Part shown: one piece after another, positions 51,700-59,701 of the stretch
How the letters are laid out: the number at the start of each line of letters is the position of its first letter
How positions within the stretch are numbered: the stretch's first letter is position 1
Source: G11 sp947167445
Lineage (GTDB): Bacteria; Bacillota; Clostridia; Lachnospirales; Lachnospiraceae
NCBI GenBank assembly: GCA_947167445.1
Contig: CAMVID010000011.1
Coordinates: 32,339-96,338, forward strand
Direction of reading: 5' to 3'
DNA length: 64,000 bases
The notes under the pieces: generated by a model
Told to the model about the DNA's origin: nothing
Database searches by the model: none
The model's input: only the letters and a program-made list of their open reading frames with translations
Translations under genes and position numbers: made by a program

Positions 51700-52629
51700 C
51701 TAACTGTCTGCTTCGTTAAATACCCAGTGCTTGGAAGTCTTGAATACTATTGCTGTGACAGTACCCATAACTACAAGCATTACCCAGCTCATGGCGCTGG
51801 CGTATCCCATGTTTCTGCTCTGGATACCCTGCTTGTACAGGTACAGTGCATAGTACATTGTGGCATCGTTAGGTCCGCCGCCTGTTATTACAAAGGCCTG
51901 GGTGAATACCATGAAACTTGAAATAAGCTGCATAATAAGGTTAAAAAGGATTACCGGTGAAAGGCAGGGCATTGTTATCTTCCAGAATTTCTGCCATCCG
52001 TTGGCTCCGTCAATTTCCGCCGCCTCATAGTAACTTGTGGGAATCTCTTTCAGTCCCGCAGCGAAGATCAGCATTGAAGAACCAAACTGCCATGCAGTCA
52101 TAATGATTATGGGCCACTTGGCTGTGGACATGTTTCCGAACCAGTTAACCGTATCTATGCCAAGTTTGCTGAGGTTGGTGTTAATAAGACCGTTCCTTGC
52201 AAACAATTCTTTCCAAACCAAGGCTACCGCAACGCTTCCGCCGATAAGTGAGGGAAGGTAATAAAGTGAGCGGTAGAAGCTTACCATCTTGCTGGGTCTG
52301 GTAAGCAAAAATGCAATAAAAAGTGCAAATGCCAGTTTCAAGGGAACCGAGAGGGCAACATACTGAAAAGTTACCTTCAGGGAATTAAGAAAACGCTCGT
52401 CTTTAAAAAGATTGATGTAGTTGGCAAATCCAATCCATTTTTCCTCATTGATCAAGTCGAAATTGGTACATGAATAGTACAGTGAACTTAACATGGGGAT
52501 AATGGTAAATGCCAGGAATCCGATAATGAAAGGAGAAGCAAAAATATAACCCACCGTGTTGTCGTTATAGATAAAGCGATTCCAGGGAGATCTTCCACTT
52601 TCAATCCTGTCTGTTTTTGCTCTGCTCAT
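51700..52629 (-). CDS. Sugar ABC permease, MalF type
   Basis: A 309-residue CUT1 permease; first helix at about 26-50 (VGYIFASPFIIGFLAFTIIP), about six in all, EAA loop YYEAAEIDGANGWQKFWKIT near 202-221. It pairs with the MalG-type protein encoded next. It starts after a hairpin that follows the binding-protein gene. Substrate unproven; associated glycosidase and GH43 genes point to a hemicellulose oligosaccharide. Confidence 0.92.
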   Translation of the reverse strand: MSRAKTDRIESGRSPWNRFIYNDNTVGYIFASPFIIGFLAFTIIPMLSSLYYSCTNFDLINEEKWIGFANYINLFKDERFLNSLKVTFQYVALSVPLKLAFALFIAFLLTRPSKMVSFYRSLYYLPSLIGGSVAVALVWKELFARNGLINTNLSKLGIDTVNWFGNMSTAKWPIIIMTAWQFGSSMLIFAAGLKEIPTSYYEAAEIDGANGWQKFWKITMPCLSPVILFNLIMQLISSFMVFTQAFVITGGGPNDATMYYALYLYKQGIQSRNMGYASAMSWVMLVVMGTVTAIVFKTSKHWVFNEADS

Positions 52630-52666
52630 AAAAAACCTCTTCGATTAATAGCAAGTTATCATCAAT

Positions 52667-52708
52667 CTCGCCGCTCCCGGAGGACAATTAATTCCGGTGA
52701 ACGGCGAG
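52667..52708 (-). other. Intercistronic hairpin after binding-protein gene
   Basis: Stem CTCGCCG/CGGCGAG with an inner CCGG/CCGG pairing, between the binding-protein stop and the MalF-type permease. No U run follows. Confidence 0.7.
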
Positions 52709-52729
52709 TTGTGATATGCTTTCAGGAAA

Positions 52730-54100
52730 TTAGAACTGTGATGCAGCGAAATCGTATACTGCCTGTGCAGCTTCTTCTGCTGTCATCTCTTTGTAGATAA
52801 CCTTGTCGAGATAGTACTTGTACTGCTCTTTAACAGCATCTACGCACTCAGGGCTTGAAGGGTTAACTGTCTCGCCGCCTGTGTCGAATGAACCTACAAG
52901 GTCAACGTAATCGTATACAGCCTTCTCTGTGTCTGTAAGTTCTGCTGCAAGAGCCTCACGTACTGCGGTGAAAGTAGGGATTCCACGCTCAGCAAGGAGA
53001 ATCTTGTTTGCATCTACGCTGCTCTGGAAGAACTCGATGAACTTAGCAGCTTCTTCAGGATATTTGGAATCCTGTGATACACAAAGCATCTGTGAAGACT
53101 GAATTGATACGCCTGCAGGGCCGTCAGCTTTCTTACGAGGAGGGTTGATGAGCTTAAGCTCTCTTCCTGCTGCTTCGCTAAGTGCTACGAACTGGTTGGA
53201 AGCTACCCATGTCATTGCTGCCTCACCTGTAACTACGAAATCCTGCTCGATATCTGCGATTTCGTTACAAGCACCGGGATCAGGGAATGCACCTGCATCC
53301 ACAAGGTCTGCTCTCATCTGCATGTAATCTGCAAGCATCTTAGGATCGTCAAATCCCATTCCGTCGTTTGTCTTGTTGAAGAAACCGATTCCGAAGCCTT
53401 CCTGGTTGATTCCCATGGAAGCGCCTGCCTGCCAGTCATCAAACTTTGATGAACCGTAAATACCAAGTTTCTCATGAATTGTAAGACATGCATTCTTGAA
53501 GTCATCCCATGTCCAGTTCTCTGTAGGCTCAGCTACGCCTGCCTGCTTGAAGAGTTCAGGATCATATGCGATACCGTAGGTGTTAACACCGCTGCAAAGA
53601 CCTACCTGATTTCCCTTCTCGTCTGCTGCGATACGAAGGAATGCATCGTTTGTACCTGATACATCGATTGTTCCGTCAGCGATGAAATCGTTGAGTGTGT
53701 AGATCTTGCTCTGGTATGTGGGGAAGTTACTTCCGAGCTGGAAGATATCCCATACATCATTAGATGCTACCAAGGTTGCAAGTTTGTTGAAGTATCCATC
53801 GAAATCCATGGGTTCGTACTCGATGGTTACGTAAGGGTGAAGAGACTCGTAAAGCTCGATAACAGCAACAGTTCTGTCATGTCTGGTCTGTGAACCCCAC
53901 CAAGCCATTCTCAATGTGATAGGCTCATGCTCTTCTTCTGCTGCTTCCGCTTCAGGAGCTTCTGTGGGCTCAGCGGTTGTATCAACGCTAGCAGTCTCTG
54001 TTGATGTTGTGGTCTCGGCGGTTGTGTTGCTTCCACAAGCTGCAAGGCCAAACACCATTGCTGCAGATAAAACTACAGCCAAAATTTGCTTCATTTTCAT
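52730..54100 (-). CDS. Sugar-binding lipoprotein of ABC importer
   Basis: A 456-residue receptor lipoprotein: signal MKMKQILAVVLSAAMVFGLA then ACG (Cys about 22), Thr/Glu/Ala linker (about 25-60), and a type I solute-binding body (LRMAWWGSQTRHDRTVAVIE at the start, AAKFIEFFQSS near the C-terminus). It heads the importer operon with its own good promoter (54133-54162). Start ATG has AAGGGAG upstream. Likely ligand is a xylan-derived or related oligosaccharide, from neighbouring glycosidases only. Confidence 0.9.
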   Translation of the reverse strand: MKMKQILAVVLSAAMVFGLAACGSNTTAETTTSTETASVDTTAEPTEAPEAEAAEEEHEPITLRMAWWGSQTRHDRTVAVIELYESLHPYVTIEYEPMDFDGYFNKLATLVASNDVWDIFQLGSNFPTYQSKIYTLNDFIADGTIDVSGTNDAFLRIAADEKGNQVGLCSGVNTYGIAYDPELFKQAGVAEPTENWTWDDFKNACLTIHEKLGIYGSSKFDDWQAGASMGINQEGFGIGFFNKTNDGMGFDDPKMLADYMQMRADLVDAGAFPDPGACNEIADIEQDFVVTGEAAMTWVASNQFVALSEAAGRELKLINPPRKKADGPAGVSIQSSQMLCVSQDSKYPEEAAKFIEFFQSSVDANKILLAERGIPTFTAVREALAAELTDTEKAVYDYVDLVGSFDTGGETVNPSSPECVDAVKEQYKYYLDKVIYKEMTAEEAAQAVYDFAASQF

Positions 54101-54132
54101 AAGTGAATCTCCCTTCTATATGATGTGACTTT

Positions 54133-54162
54133 AGTATAGAATTGACATCCTCTTTAAGTCAA
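54133..54162 (-). promoter_or_regulatory. Promoter of the 48.8-54.1 kb importer operon
   Basis: On the minus strand TTGACT (54157-54162), 18 bases, TATACT (54133-54138), about 30 bases before the lipoprotein start. TTGAC and GTCAA within it form an inverted repeat that could be an operator. Confidence 0.7.
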
Positions 54163-54296
54163 TATTTGCGGAAAAACTCGCAAAAATCTTGCCTAAATTT
54201 GTCGTTTTCAATCATAATTTACCTTTTTCTGTTGACCTATTGTTTCTGATAAGTAAATATACTTCGTTTTTCTCGTTCAAACAAGCTATATTTACC

Positions 54297-54333
54297 AAAA
54301 AGGCCCCTCTCTGAGGGCAGAGAAGGGCCTTTG
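54297..54333 (-). terminator. Terminator after GH43 gene
   Basis: Stem AAAGGCCC/GGGCCTTT with an inner TCT/AGA pairing, followed by TTTTTGG on the minus strand, a few bases after the GH43 stop. Confidence 0.9.
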
Positions 54334-54337
54334 ATTT

Positions 54338-55183
54338 TTATATGTCCTTGTCAATTTTGAAGAAAACAGGACGCTCTTTTAAATCAATGTTAGGTGAATG
54401 CAGGGTCACCATAAGGTTCCCTGACAGGTCTTTAAAAAGCATACCGTGCCCACCATTTTCACCAAAAATCAGTTCAGGATCCTGGACCCAAGGTCCTTCA
54501 ATGGTATTACTCTTGCTATGAGCCATGGCAAGAGCATATCCTCCCTCACAAAAGCTGGACCAAAGCATGGTTAACTCATCCTTGCTGTTCCTGTGAAGGA
54601 AGGGTCCGTCCGTTACATAATTGCCGTTTCTTATGTCTTTAATCCAGGGTGCTTCCGAGGCTCTGAACAAAAGCTTGGGGGTTCCGACGCTTTTGCTTAA
54701 GTCCGGGCTTAACTCCAGGGCACATATTTCCCCGTCGGTTACCTGTACCCACTCATGGCAGAATACGATATAGGGCTTATTTCCGTCAGATTTCTCAATG
54801 TATAGAGTTCCGTCCAGACATTCCCAGTCTCTTGGTGTAACAGGTCCGTCAGAGTGAACCTTAAAGGGGCCTAGAGGGCTTTCAGCCCTAAGGATCTGGG
54901 TTCCCCTGCAGACTCCGTCCGCCTTAAAGGAAGCAAACATGTAGAATGCTCCCTTGTACTCATGTACCTCAGGGGCCCAGTAATTCTTGTCAGACCAGAA
55001 TCCCTCAGGCGGTGTAAATACCTCTATAGGGCCTTCGAAGTTTTCAAGATCTGTACTTACGTAGCAGTCAAGGCCTGTTCCCTTGCCCCAGCACTCCGGT
55101 CCTCTTGTTCCGTACATGTAGTATTTTCCCTCGTGTACAAGGACAAAAGGGTCTCTGATGTTTATGTCTTCTCTTTTAATCAT
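54338..55183 (-). CDS. GH43-family glycosidase (xylosidase or arabinofuranosidase)
   Basis: A 281-residue five-bladed beta-propeller enzyme with no signal peptide. The general-base Asp is in NIRDPFVLVHEGKYYMYGT (about 9-27), YWAPEVHEYKGAFYMFASF lies at about 70-88, and the CLDGTLYIE and VFCHEW segments carry the usual second Asp and Glu regions. Length corresponds to a single-domain GH43. Specificity (beta-xylosidase or alpha-L-arabinofuranosidase) cannot be told. AGGCGGG precedes the start. It follows the CE15 gene by 54 bases on the same strand and ends at a terminator. Confidence 0.88.
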   Translation of the reverse strand: MIKREDINIRDPFVLVHEGKYYMYGTRGPECWGKGTGLDCYVSTDLENFEGPIEVFTPPEGFWSDKNYWAPEVHEYKGAFYMFASFKADGVCRGTQILRAESPLGPFKVHSDGPVTPRDWECLDGTLYIEKSDGNKPYIVFCHEWVQVTDGEICALELSPDLSKSVGTPKLLFRASEAPWIKDIRNGNYVTDGPFLHRNSKDELTMLWSSFCEGGYALAMAHSKSNTIEGPWVQDPELIFGENGGHGMLFKDLSGNLMVTLHSPNIDLKERPVFFKIDKDI

Positions 55184-55220
55184 GTTTATCCCGCCTAATA
55201 TTCTGAATTATTACGTTGTT

Positions 55221-55237
55221 TAGTATAAATTATACTA
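55221..55237. promoter_or_regulatory. Perfect 17-base palindrome between CE15 and GH43 genes
   Basis: TAGTATAAATTATACTA directly follows the CE15 stop codon and lies 38 bases before the GH43 start. It contains the heptamer pair AGTATAA/TTATACT, also seen (in the opposite arrangement) at 47809-47830. Confidence 0.5.
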
Positions 55238-58200
55238 CTATTTAGCTTCTTTTGTCGAAGTGAAATAAAAATATGCGCATACTGCACCTCCAACAATTAT
55301 GATACCTATAACTACCCATATCCATAAGGATGAATTTGTCTCAGATACTTCGGGCGCTGCAGCCAAAGCCGCCTCTTTCTCTTCTATCTTTGTGGTTTCT
55401 TCCGTTGTTTCAGTCTTTTCTTCAACTGAATCAGATAATGCTGCCTGTCCGTTTTCTATCTCTGTTACTTCTGCAGGTTCCTCGTTAACCTCATCTTCTA
55501 TCACTGCAGCTACCGCAGGTGCAGGGTTTGCAAGAGGTGCTGTAACCGGGATGTTTGGAACAACAGTAACAATGGGAACTGCCACAGGTGCAGCTGTTGT
55601 TGTTGATGCGCTGCTTCCGGATTCGCCTGACCCTGATGAAGCTGAAGGAGTTGATCCTCCCTGTGAGGTCTGGCCGCTTGAGGGATTTATAACAGGGAAT
55701 GAGTAGTAATACCAGCCATCTCTGCCGTTTACTCCGCCGGTTCCGCCTGTAATTGTGTTAAATCCTCCCCAGTAGTAATCATAGGGACTTTCAGTCTGAT
55801 TGTTTGAAATATTGAGACTGAAAGGATCTGTGCTTAAGTAGTTGGCGGTTGCCTCACTCATGGCCGTTCCAAAGAAGAAGTAGTTAAGGTACTCTGCAGA
55901 ACGGTCTCTCTGGGCTGTATCACTTCCGTGAGGATCTCCTGTTTTGAGGCTTCGCAAATTATACTTAATCAAATCACTTGATACAAGTCCAAGATTTCTG
56001 TATACACTTCCTGCTATCTCTGCTCCAAGACAGTCAGAAGTACATCCGTCGTTATAGTCGTTAACCGTGTTCTCAATGATAATGGCTCTTGGTGCCAGGG
56101 TTGCAATAAGGTCGTTCTGGTCGTAAGGAAGTCTGGTTCCATATCCATAAGCCCCATCCTCGAACTCATAGAAATGTCCGGGTGTAAGGAAGTGACGGAA
56201 GAGTTCTGTCTCACGCACTCTGTTATGTCTTATGGAGTTGGCCATAACCTCAGTTCCCCATGCAACCTGCTCTGAATCCACCTTGGGGTTTGTATAGTCT
56301 GTTCCGGTCCAGTCATATTCCTGGCCTCTGTATACATATCTCCAGGGTGAAGGGCCTGTGGCGCCTGCAGCACCGGGAATACATACATCTATTCTGTCAT
56401 CAAATACTGCTGAAACAAAGGCGTACTTACCATTGATCGAGAAACCTGTTACAGCAAGCTTATCTACAGCCAAATCTGCTGTGGCTTTGTTTATGCTCTC
56501 GTCTTCCGAAGCGTCTATCATCTCTAAAGCATCGATTACGACTGAAGCCGCCCAAGCCGAAGCCATTTCGTTACTTACTTCATTAAGAGCTTCCTCCCCG
56601 TTACGGCTATAGGGATAGAGTTCATAGAAGGTGCCTGTTCTCTTATTCCATGCATAGTCATTGGTTCTGGTATCGCTTACAACTGAAGGAACTTTAATCA
56701 GGGCAATTCCCGCATTTGTGTATGAAGCAATATCTCCGTCAAAGCTCAAAACTATTGGAAGTTTCTCCTCTGCATGGCCACTGGCTTCAATCTGCGCGTC
56801 CGTGGGCATATTAACATCAAAGCTGATGTCCTTACTTCTGTCTCCTACAGTTACTGTAACGGTTATACTTACTGCCGAAGAGGTATAAGTACCATCCTCA
56901 ACATATTTCCTCTGGGAGTTACTCCATCTGTACTTCGTTTCCCCTGCTTTATGGGCTTCCGCCTTCTTAACAGTCAGGCTGTCATACTCAGGTTTGTATC
57001 CGTACTCATAGAACTGAGCCAGGTCAAGTATCTCCTGTCTTCTTTCTTCCCACTCTTCTGCATTTGTTACAACTCTGTCTGTTCCAAAGAACTTATAGGT
57101 GTTGGGGAGAGTATTCTGTTTTTCCAGATCGGCAGGATCGGGATATCTTGTATCTGCCCATCTTAAGCCTGCGAAGGCTTCCTCTAAAAGTTCTGCCACC
57201 CTTATGGTGTTAGCCTTGTCTTTTACAGTGCTGTTTATAACAATCTGTGCCTGAAGAACCGCCTCATCCAGTGCCTTCCGGGACTCCTCTGTATATACGC
57301 CTTTCTGGAAGGATGCGGAATTGATGAAATCAAGAATCTTGGTGATTCTGTATTCGCTGTATGCGAATTCGTCATCTTCCTCTTTGCCCACAAGGGTTAC
57401 CACGCCCCAGTCTACTGACTTGGCGTGTTCATGGTCAAAATCGGTGTAGAGGCTGTCCTGATCATGGCTCCAGAAAATGTTTGCACTTTTCTTTAAAGCT
57501 AATATAGGTGTCTTTTCATCTATAAACTCAGGCTCTTCATTTTCCGGCTCATCCTCTGCTTCTTCCTCGTCCTGCTCTTCAGGTTCTTCAGAATCAACAT
57601 CATCCAGAACTACGTTTGAAGTCTCTGTGAAGGAATCCTCTTCCTGCTGTTTTGATTCCTCAGTTTCTTCGGTTACGTCCTCTTCAGATTTCTCAGTTTC
57701 CTCCTCGGCTTCTTCCTCGGTTACGTCCTCTTCAGAATCTTCTGATTCCTCGGATTCTTCCTCAGTAGATTCATCCTCAGACTCCTCGGATTCTTCTTCG
57801 TCCTCTTCCTTCTCTTCCTCCTCTGATTCCGTAGTTTCTTCTGCTTCAGGTTCAGGAGCTACGTATTTGGGGTTAGGAACTTTTTCAATTTTATAATCCG
57901 TAACTACGTTGTTAACATCATTAATCTTTAAATCCAATCCAATCTGGGTTCCGTTCTGTGGATTTACACCCTCAATCTGAAGTCCGACTTCGATGTTATA
58001 ACCAATCTGGGTTCCGTCTGCGTCCAGAATCGGAGCTGCAGCATAGCCCTTAATTATGTTCATATACTCAGGATGACTAGGGTCTCCCAAGGGGCTTCCA
58101 AGGGAAGGAATGTTGGAACTTGAATACCAATATCCCTGACCTAAAGCATCCACAACAATGATTCCAGCTGTATCGGTTTCATAGGTGGTTCGATCGTTAA

Positions 58201-58732
58201 AAAGGTCCACTGCAATGGCTACACTGTCGCAGGTTTCCTTTGTCGATGTCATCGGAATAGAATAGCCGTTCCAGTTCCAATATGTGGTTACACTTTCTCC
58301 TGCCACAGCAGGATTACTTACCCCACCTTTTGTGGTGTTCTCACTTGTCATCACACAGTCATCATAGACACTGATTCCAAGATAGAGAACCGGACCATCC
58401 CAAAGAGTTCTCAGCTCTCCATAGGTTTGATTTCCGGGTTCAAGTCCATAACCATCCTGATTCTTAAAATTATCAATTCTTGAAACATTGGCTGCATTGT
58501 AGGCGTCCTCAAGGGAACCGTCAATCTGAATTGATTCGGAAGTAAACTTTGCTTCGGTGCTTTCGTATGGGTATGCTACGGCATCATAGTCACCGTAATA
58601 CTCCACCATATTACTTCCCTTTAAGGTTTGGAAATCACTCGCAGCGACAGCTTTGAGTGGTGTGGCAACTGTGGACAGGGCAAGCATTCCTGCCCCTGCT
58701 GCCGACAGAATTCGTAGAAACTTTCTCTTCAT
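55238..58732 (-). CDS. Membrane-anchored glucuronoyl esterase (CE15) with CBM9-like domain
   Basis: A 1164-residue cell-surface protein. Order: signal peptide (1-33); CBM9/DOMON-like carbohydrate-binding region (about 55-285); an extremely acidic Glu/Ser/Thr segment (about 289-404) and further CBM9-like sequence to about 450; a FIVAR-like helical module (about 457-520); the esterase domain (about 525-985); a Ser/Thr/Pro linker; a final membrane helix (about 1134-1157) with a basic tail. CE15 enzymes cut the ester between lignin and 4-O-methylglucuronate of xylan. The nucleophile motif is GFSINGK (Ser about 765) where CE15 usually has GCSRxGK, so the Arg of the oxyanion region is missing; the catalytic His fits DPHG (about 932). 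Start 58732 has GGGAGG upstream; an earlier frame start lacks one. Confidence 0.82.
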   Translation of the reverse strand: MKRKFLRILSAAGAGMLALSTVATPLKAVAASDFQTLKGSNMVEYYGDYDAVAYPYESTEAKFTSESIQIDGSLEDAYNAANVSRIDNFKNQDGYGLEPGNQTYGELRTLWDGPVLYLGISVYDDCVMTSENTTKGGVSNPAVAGESVTTYWNWNGYSIPMTSTKETCDSVAIAVDLFNDRTTYETDTAGIIVVDALGQGYWYSSSNIPSLGSPLGDPSHPEYMNIIKGYAAAPILDADGTQIGYNIEVGLQIEGVNPQNGTQIGLDLKINDVNNVVTDYKIEKVPNPKYVAPEPEAEETTESEEEEKEEDEEESEESEDESTEEESEESEDSEEDVTEEEAEEETEKSEEDVTEETEESKQQEEDSFTETSNVVLDDVDSEEPEEQDEEEAEDEPENEEPEFIDEKTPILALKKSANIFWSHDQDSLYTDFDHEHAKSVDWGVVTLVGKEEDDEFAYSEYRITKILDFINSASFQKGVYTEESRKALDEAVLQAQIVINSTVKDKANTIRVAELLEEAFAGLRWADTRYPDPADLEKQNTLPNTYKFFGTDRVVTNAEEWEERRQEILDLAQFYEYGYKPEYDSLTVKKAEAHKAGETKYRWSNSQRKYVEDGTYTSSAVSITVTVTVGDRSKDISFDVNMPTDAQIEASGHAEEKLPIVLSFDGDIASYTNAGIALIKVPSVVSDTRTNDYAWNKRTGTFYELYPYSRNGEEALNEVSNEMASAWAASVVIDALEMIDASEDESINKATADLAVDKLAVTGFSINGKYAFVSAVFDDRIDVCIPGAAGATGPSPWRYVYRGQEYDWTGTDYTNPKVDSEQVAWGTEVMANSIRHNRVRETELFRHFLTPGHFYEFEDGAYGYGTRLPYDQNDLIATLAPRAIIIENTVNDYNDGCTSDCLGAEIAGSVYRNLGLVSSDLIKYNLRSLKTGDPHGSDTAQRDRSAEYLNYFFFGTAMSEATANYLSTDPFSLNISNNQTESPYDYYWGGFNTITGGTGGVNGRDGWYYYSFPVINPSSGQTSQGGSTPSASSGSGESGSSASTTTAAPVAVPIVTVVPNIPVTAPLANPAPAVAAVIEDEVNEEPAEVTEIENGQAALSDSVEEKTETTEETTKIEEKEAALAAAPEVSETNSSLWIWVVIGIIIVGGAVCAYFYFTSTKEAK

Positions 58733-58764
58733 TTGTAACCTCCCTTTAATAGTGTGTAAATAGA

Positions 58765-58805
58765 AAAATGTATACCTCCACTGTCTGAGTAGAAGTATAC
58801 ATTTT
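58765..58805. promoter_or_regulatory. Inverted repeat between rhaD and CE15 genes
   Basis: Perfect 11-base arms AAAATGTATAC/GTATACATTTT with a 19-base loop. On the minus strand it is followed by a T run and then the CE15 ribosome site 30 bases on. It may be a weak terminator/attenuator of the rhamnose operon or an operator for the CE15 gene. Confidence 0.5.
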
Positions 58806-58878
58806 ACTAACATGCCAGTCTATATCCTTCGAAATTGTCACAAATAATTCTATTAAAAGGGTGTGTTTCAAACAAAAT

Positions 58879-59700
58879 TTACTTAAGGAATTTTTCAGGC
58901 AATACTATATTGAAGTCTCTTGCCAGATCTCTGAACCCCTCAGGAGATATGGTCTGTCTCCTTCTATCGGTCATGGAAAGAATCTTCACAAGAACCTCCG
59001 AAGCCTTCTCAACCGTGTGCATAAGTCCGAAGGTAAGGTCGAAATCTTCCCCTGAAGCAAATAATCCATGATGAGCCCATACTGCCACATCATATTCCTT
59101 CATCTTCTCAACTGTTGCAAGTGCAATATCTCTGCCTCCGGGAACCATCCAGGGCACTACTCCCACACCTGAGGGGAAAATAACAGGACACTCTGTCATG
59201 GTCTCCCAAAGTTCTCTTGTAAACACCTTATCCTCCAGGGGCAAAACAAATGTAAGGGCAATAAGGTTCACGGGATGAGCATGGTAAATCACTCTGTATT
59301 TTCCATCGGTGGAAAGCTTCTTAACCTCATGATTCATAAGGTGAGTGGGAAGCTCACTTGTGGGTCTTGCATTATTCTTAAGGCCCCACAAAACCTTGTA
59401 GTTTTCACCCTTATCATCAACACTGATAATTCCGATATTGCTTTCGGGATCTGCCTTTACATTGGCAAAGTATTTGCCGGAGCCTGTCACAAGGAAGCAT
59501 TCACCTGCAAGATTCGGCACTGTGGTTCCAATAGGTTTCCACTCTCCGAGACCATTAAGTTCCTCTTTTACACTTTCAACTTCCTCATGCTTAATTCTAT
59601 AGGACAGATTTCCGCCGTTTCTTTCATGCCAGCCCATTGAATAGCCGTCATCGCACATTTTGCAGAAGTCCTTAACAAACTTTGCTTCAAGCACCTTCAT
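58879..59700 (-). CDS. rhaD: Rhamnulose-1-phosphate aldolase
   Basis: A 273-residue zinc-dependent class II aldolase cleaving L-rhamnulose 1-phosphate to dihydroxyacetone phosphate and L-lactaldehyde. Visible: GWHERNGGNLSYR near 24-36, TGSGKYF near 72-78, the zinc-binding YHAHPVNLIAL (about 140), and AHHGLFASGEDF (about 210-221), all typical of RhaD. It starts one base after rhaA stops, with AGAGAGG upstream, and is the last rhamnose gene before the inverted repeat at 58765. Confidence 0.95.
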   Translation of the reverse strand: MKVLEAKFVKDFCKMCDDGYSMGWHERNGGNLSYRIKHEEVESVKEELNGLGEWKPIGTTVPNLAGECFLVTGSGKYFANVKADPESNIGIISVDDKGENYKVLWGLKNNARPTSELPTHLMNHEVKKLSTDGKYRVIYHAHPVNLIALTFVLPLEDKVFTRELWETMTECPVIFPSGVGVVPWMVPGGRDIALATVEKMKEYDVAVWAHHGLFASGEDFDLTFGLMHTVEKASEVLVKILSMTDRRRQTISPEGFRDLARDFNIVLPEKFLK

Positions 59701-59701
59701 A

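Noticed and set aside
57477..57896. Serine-rich plus-strand frame of 139 codons
   Set aside because: It is the complement of the acidic Glu/Ser block of the CE15 protein; its composition is a mirror artefact.
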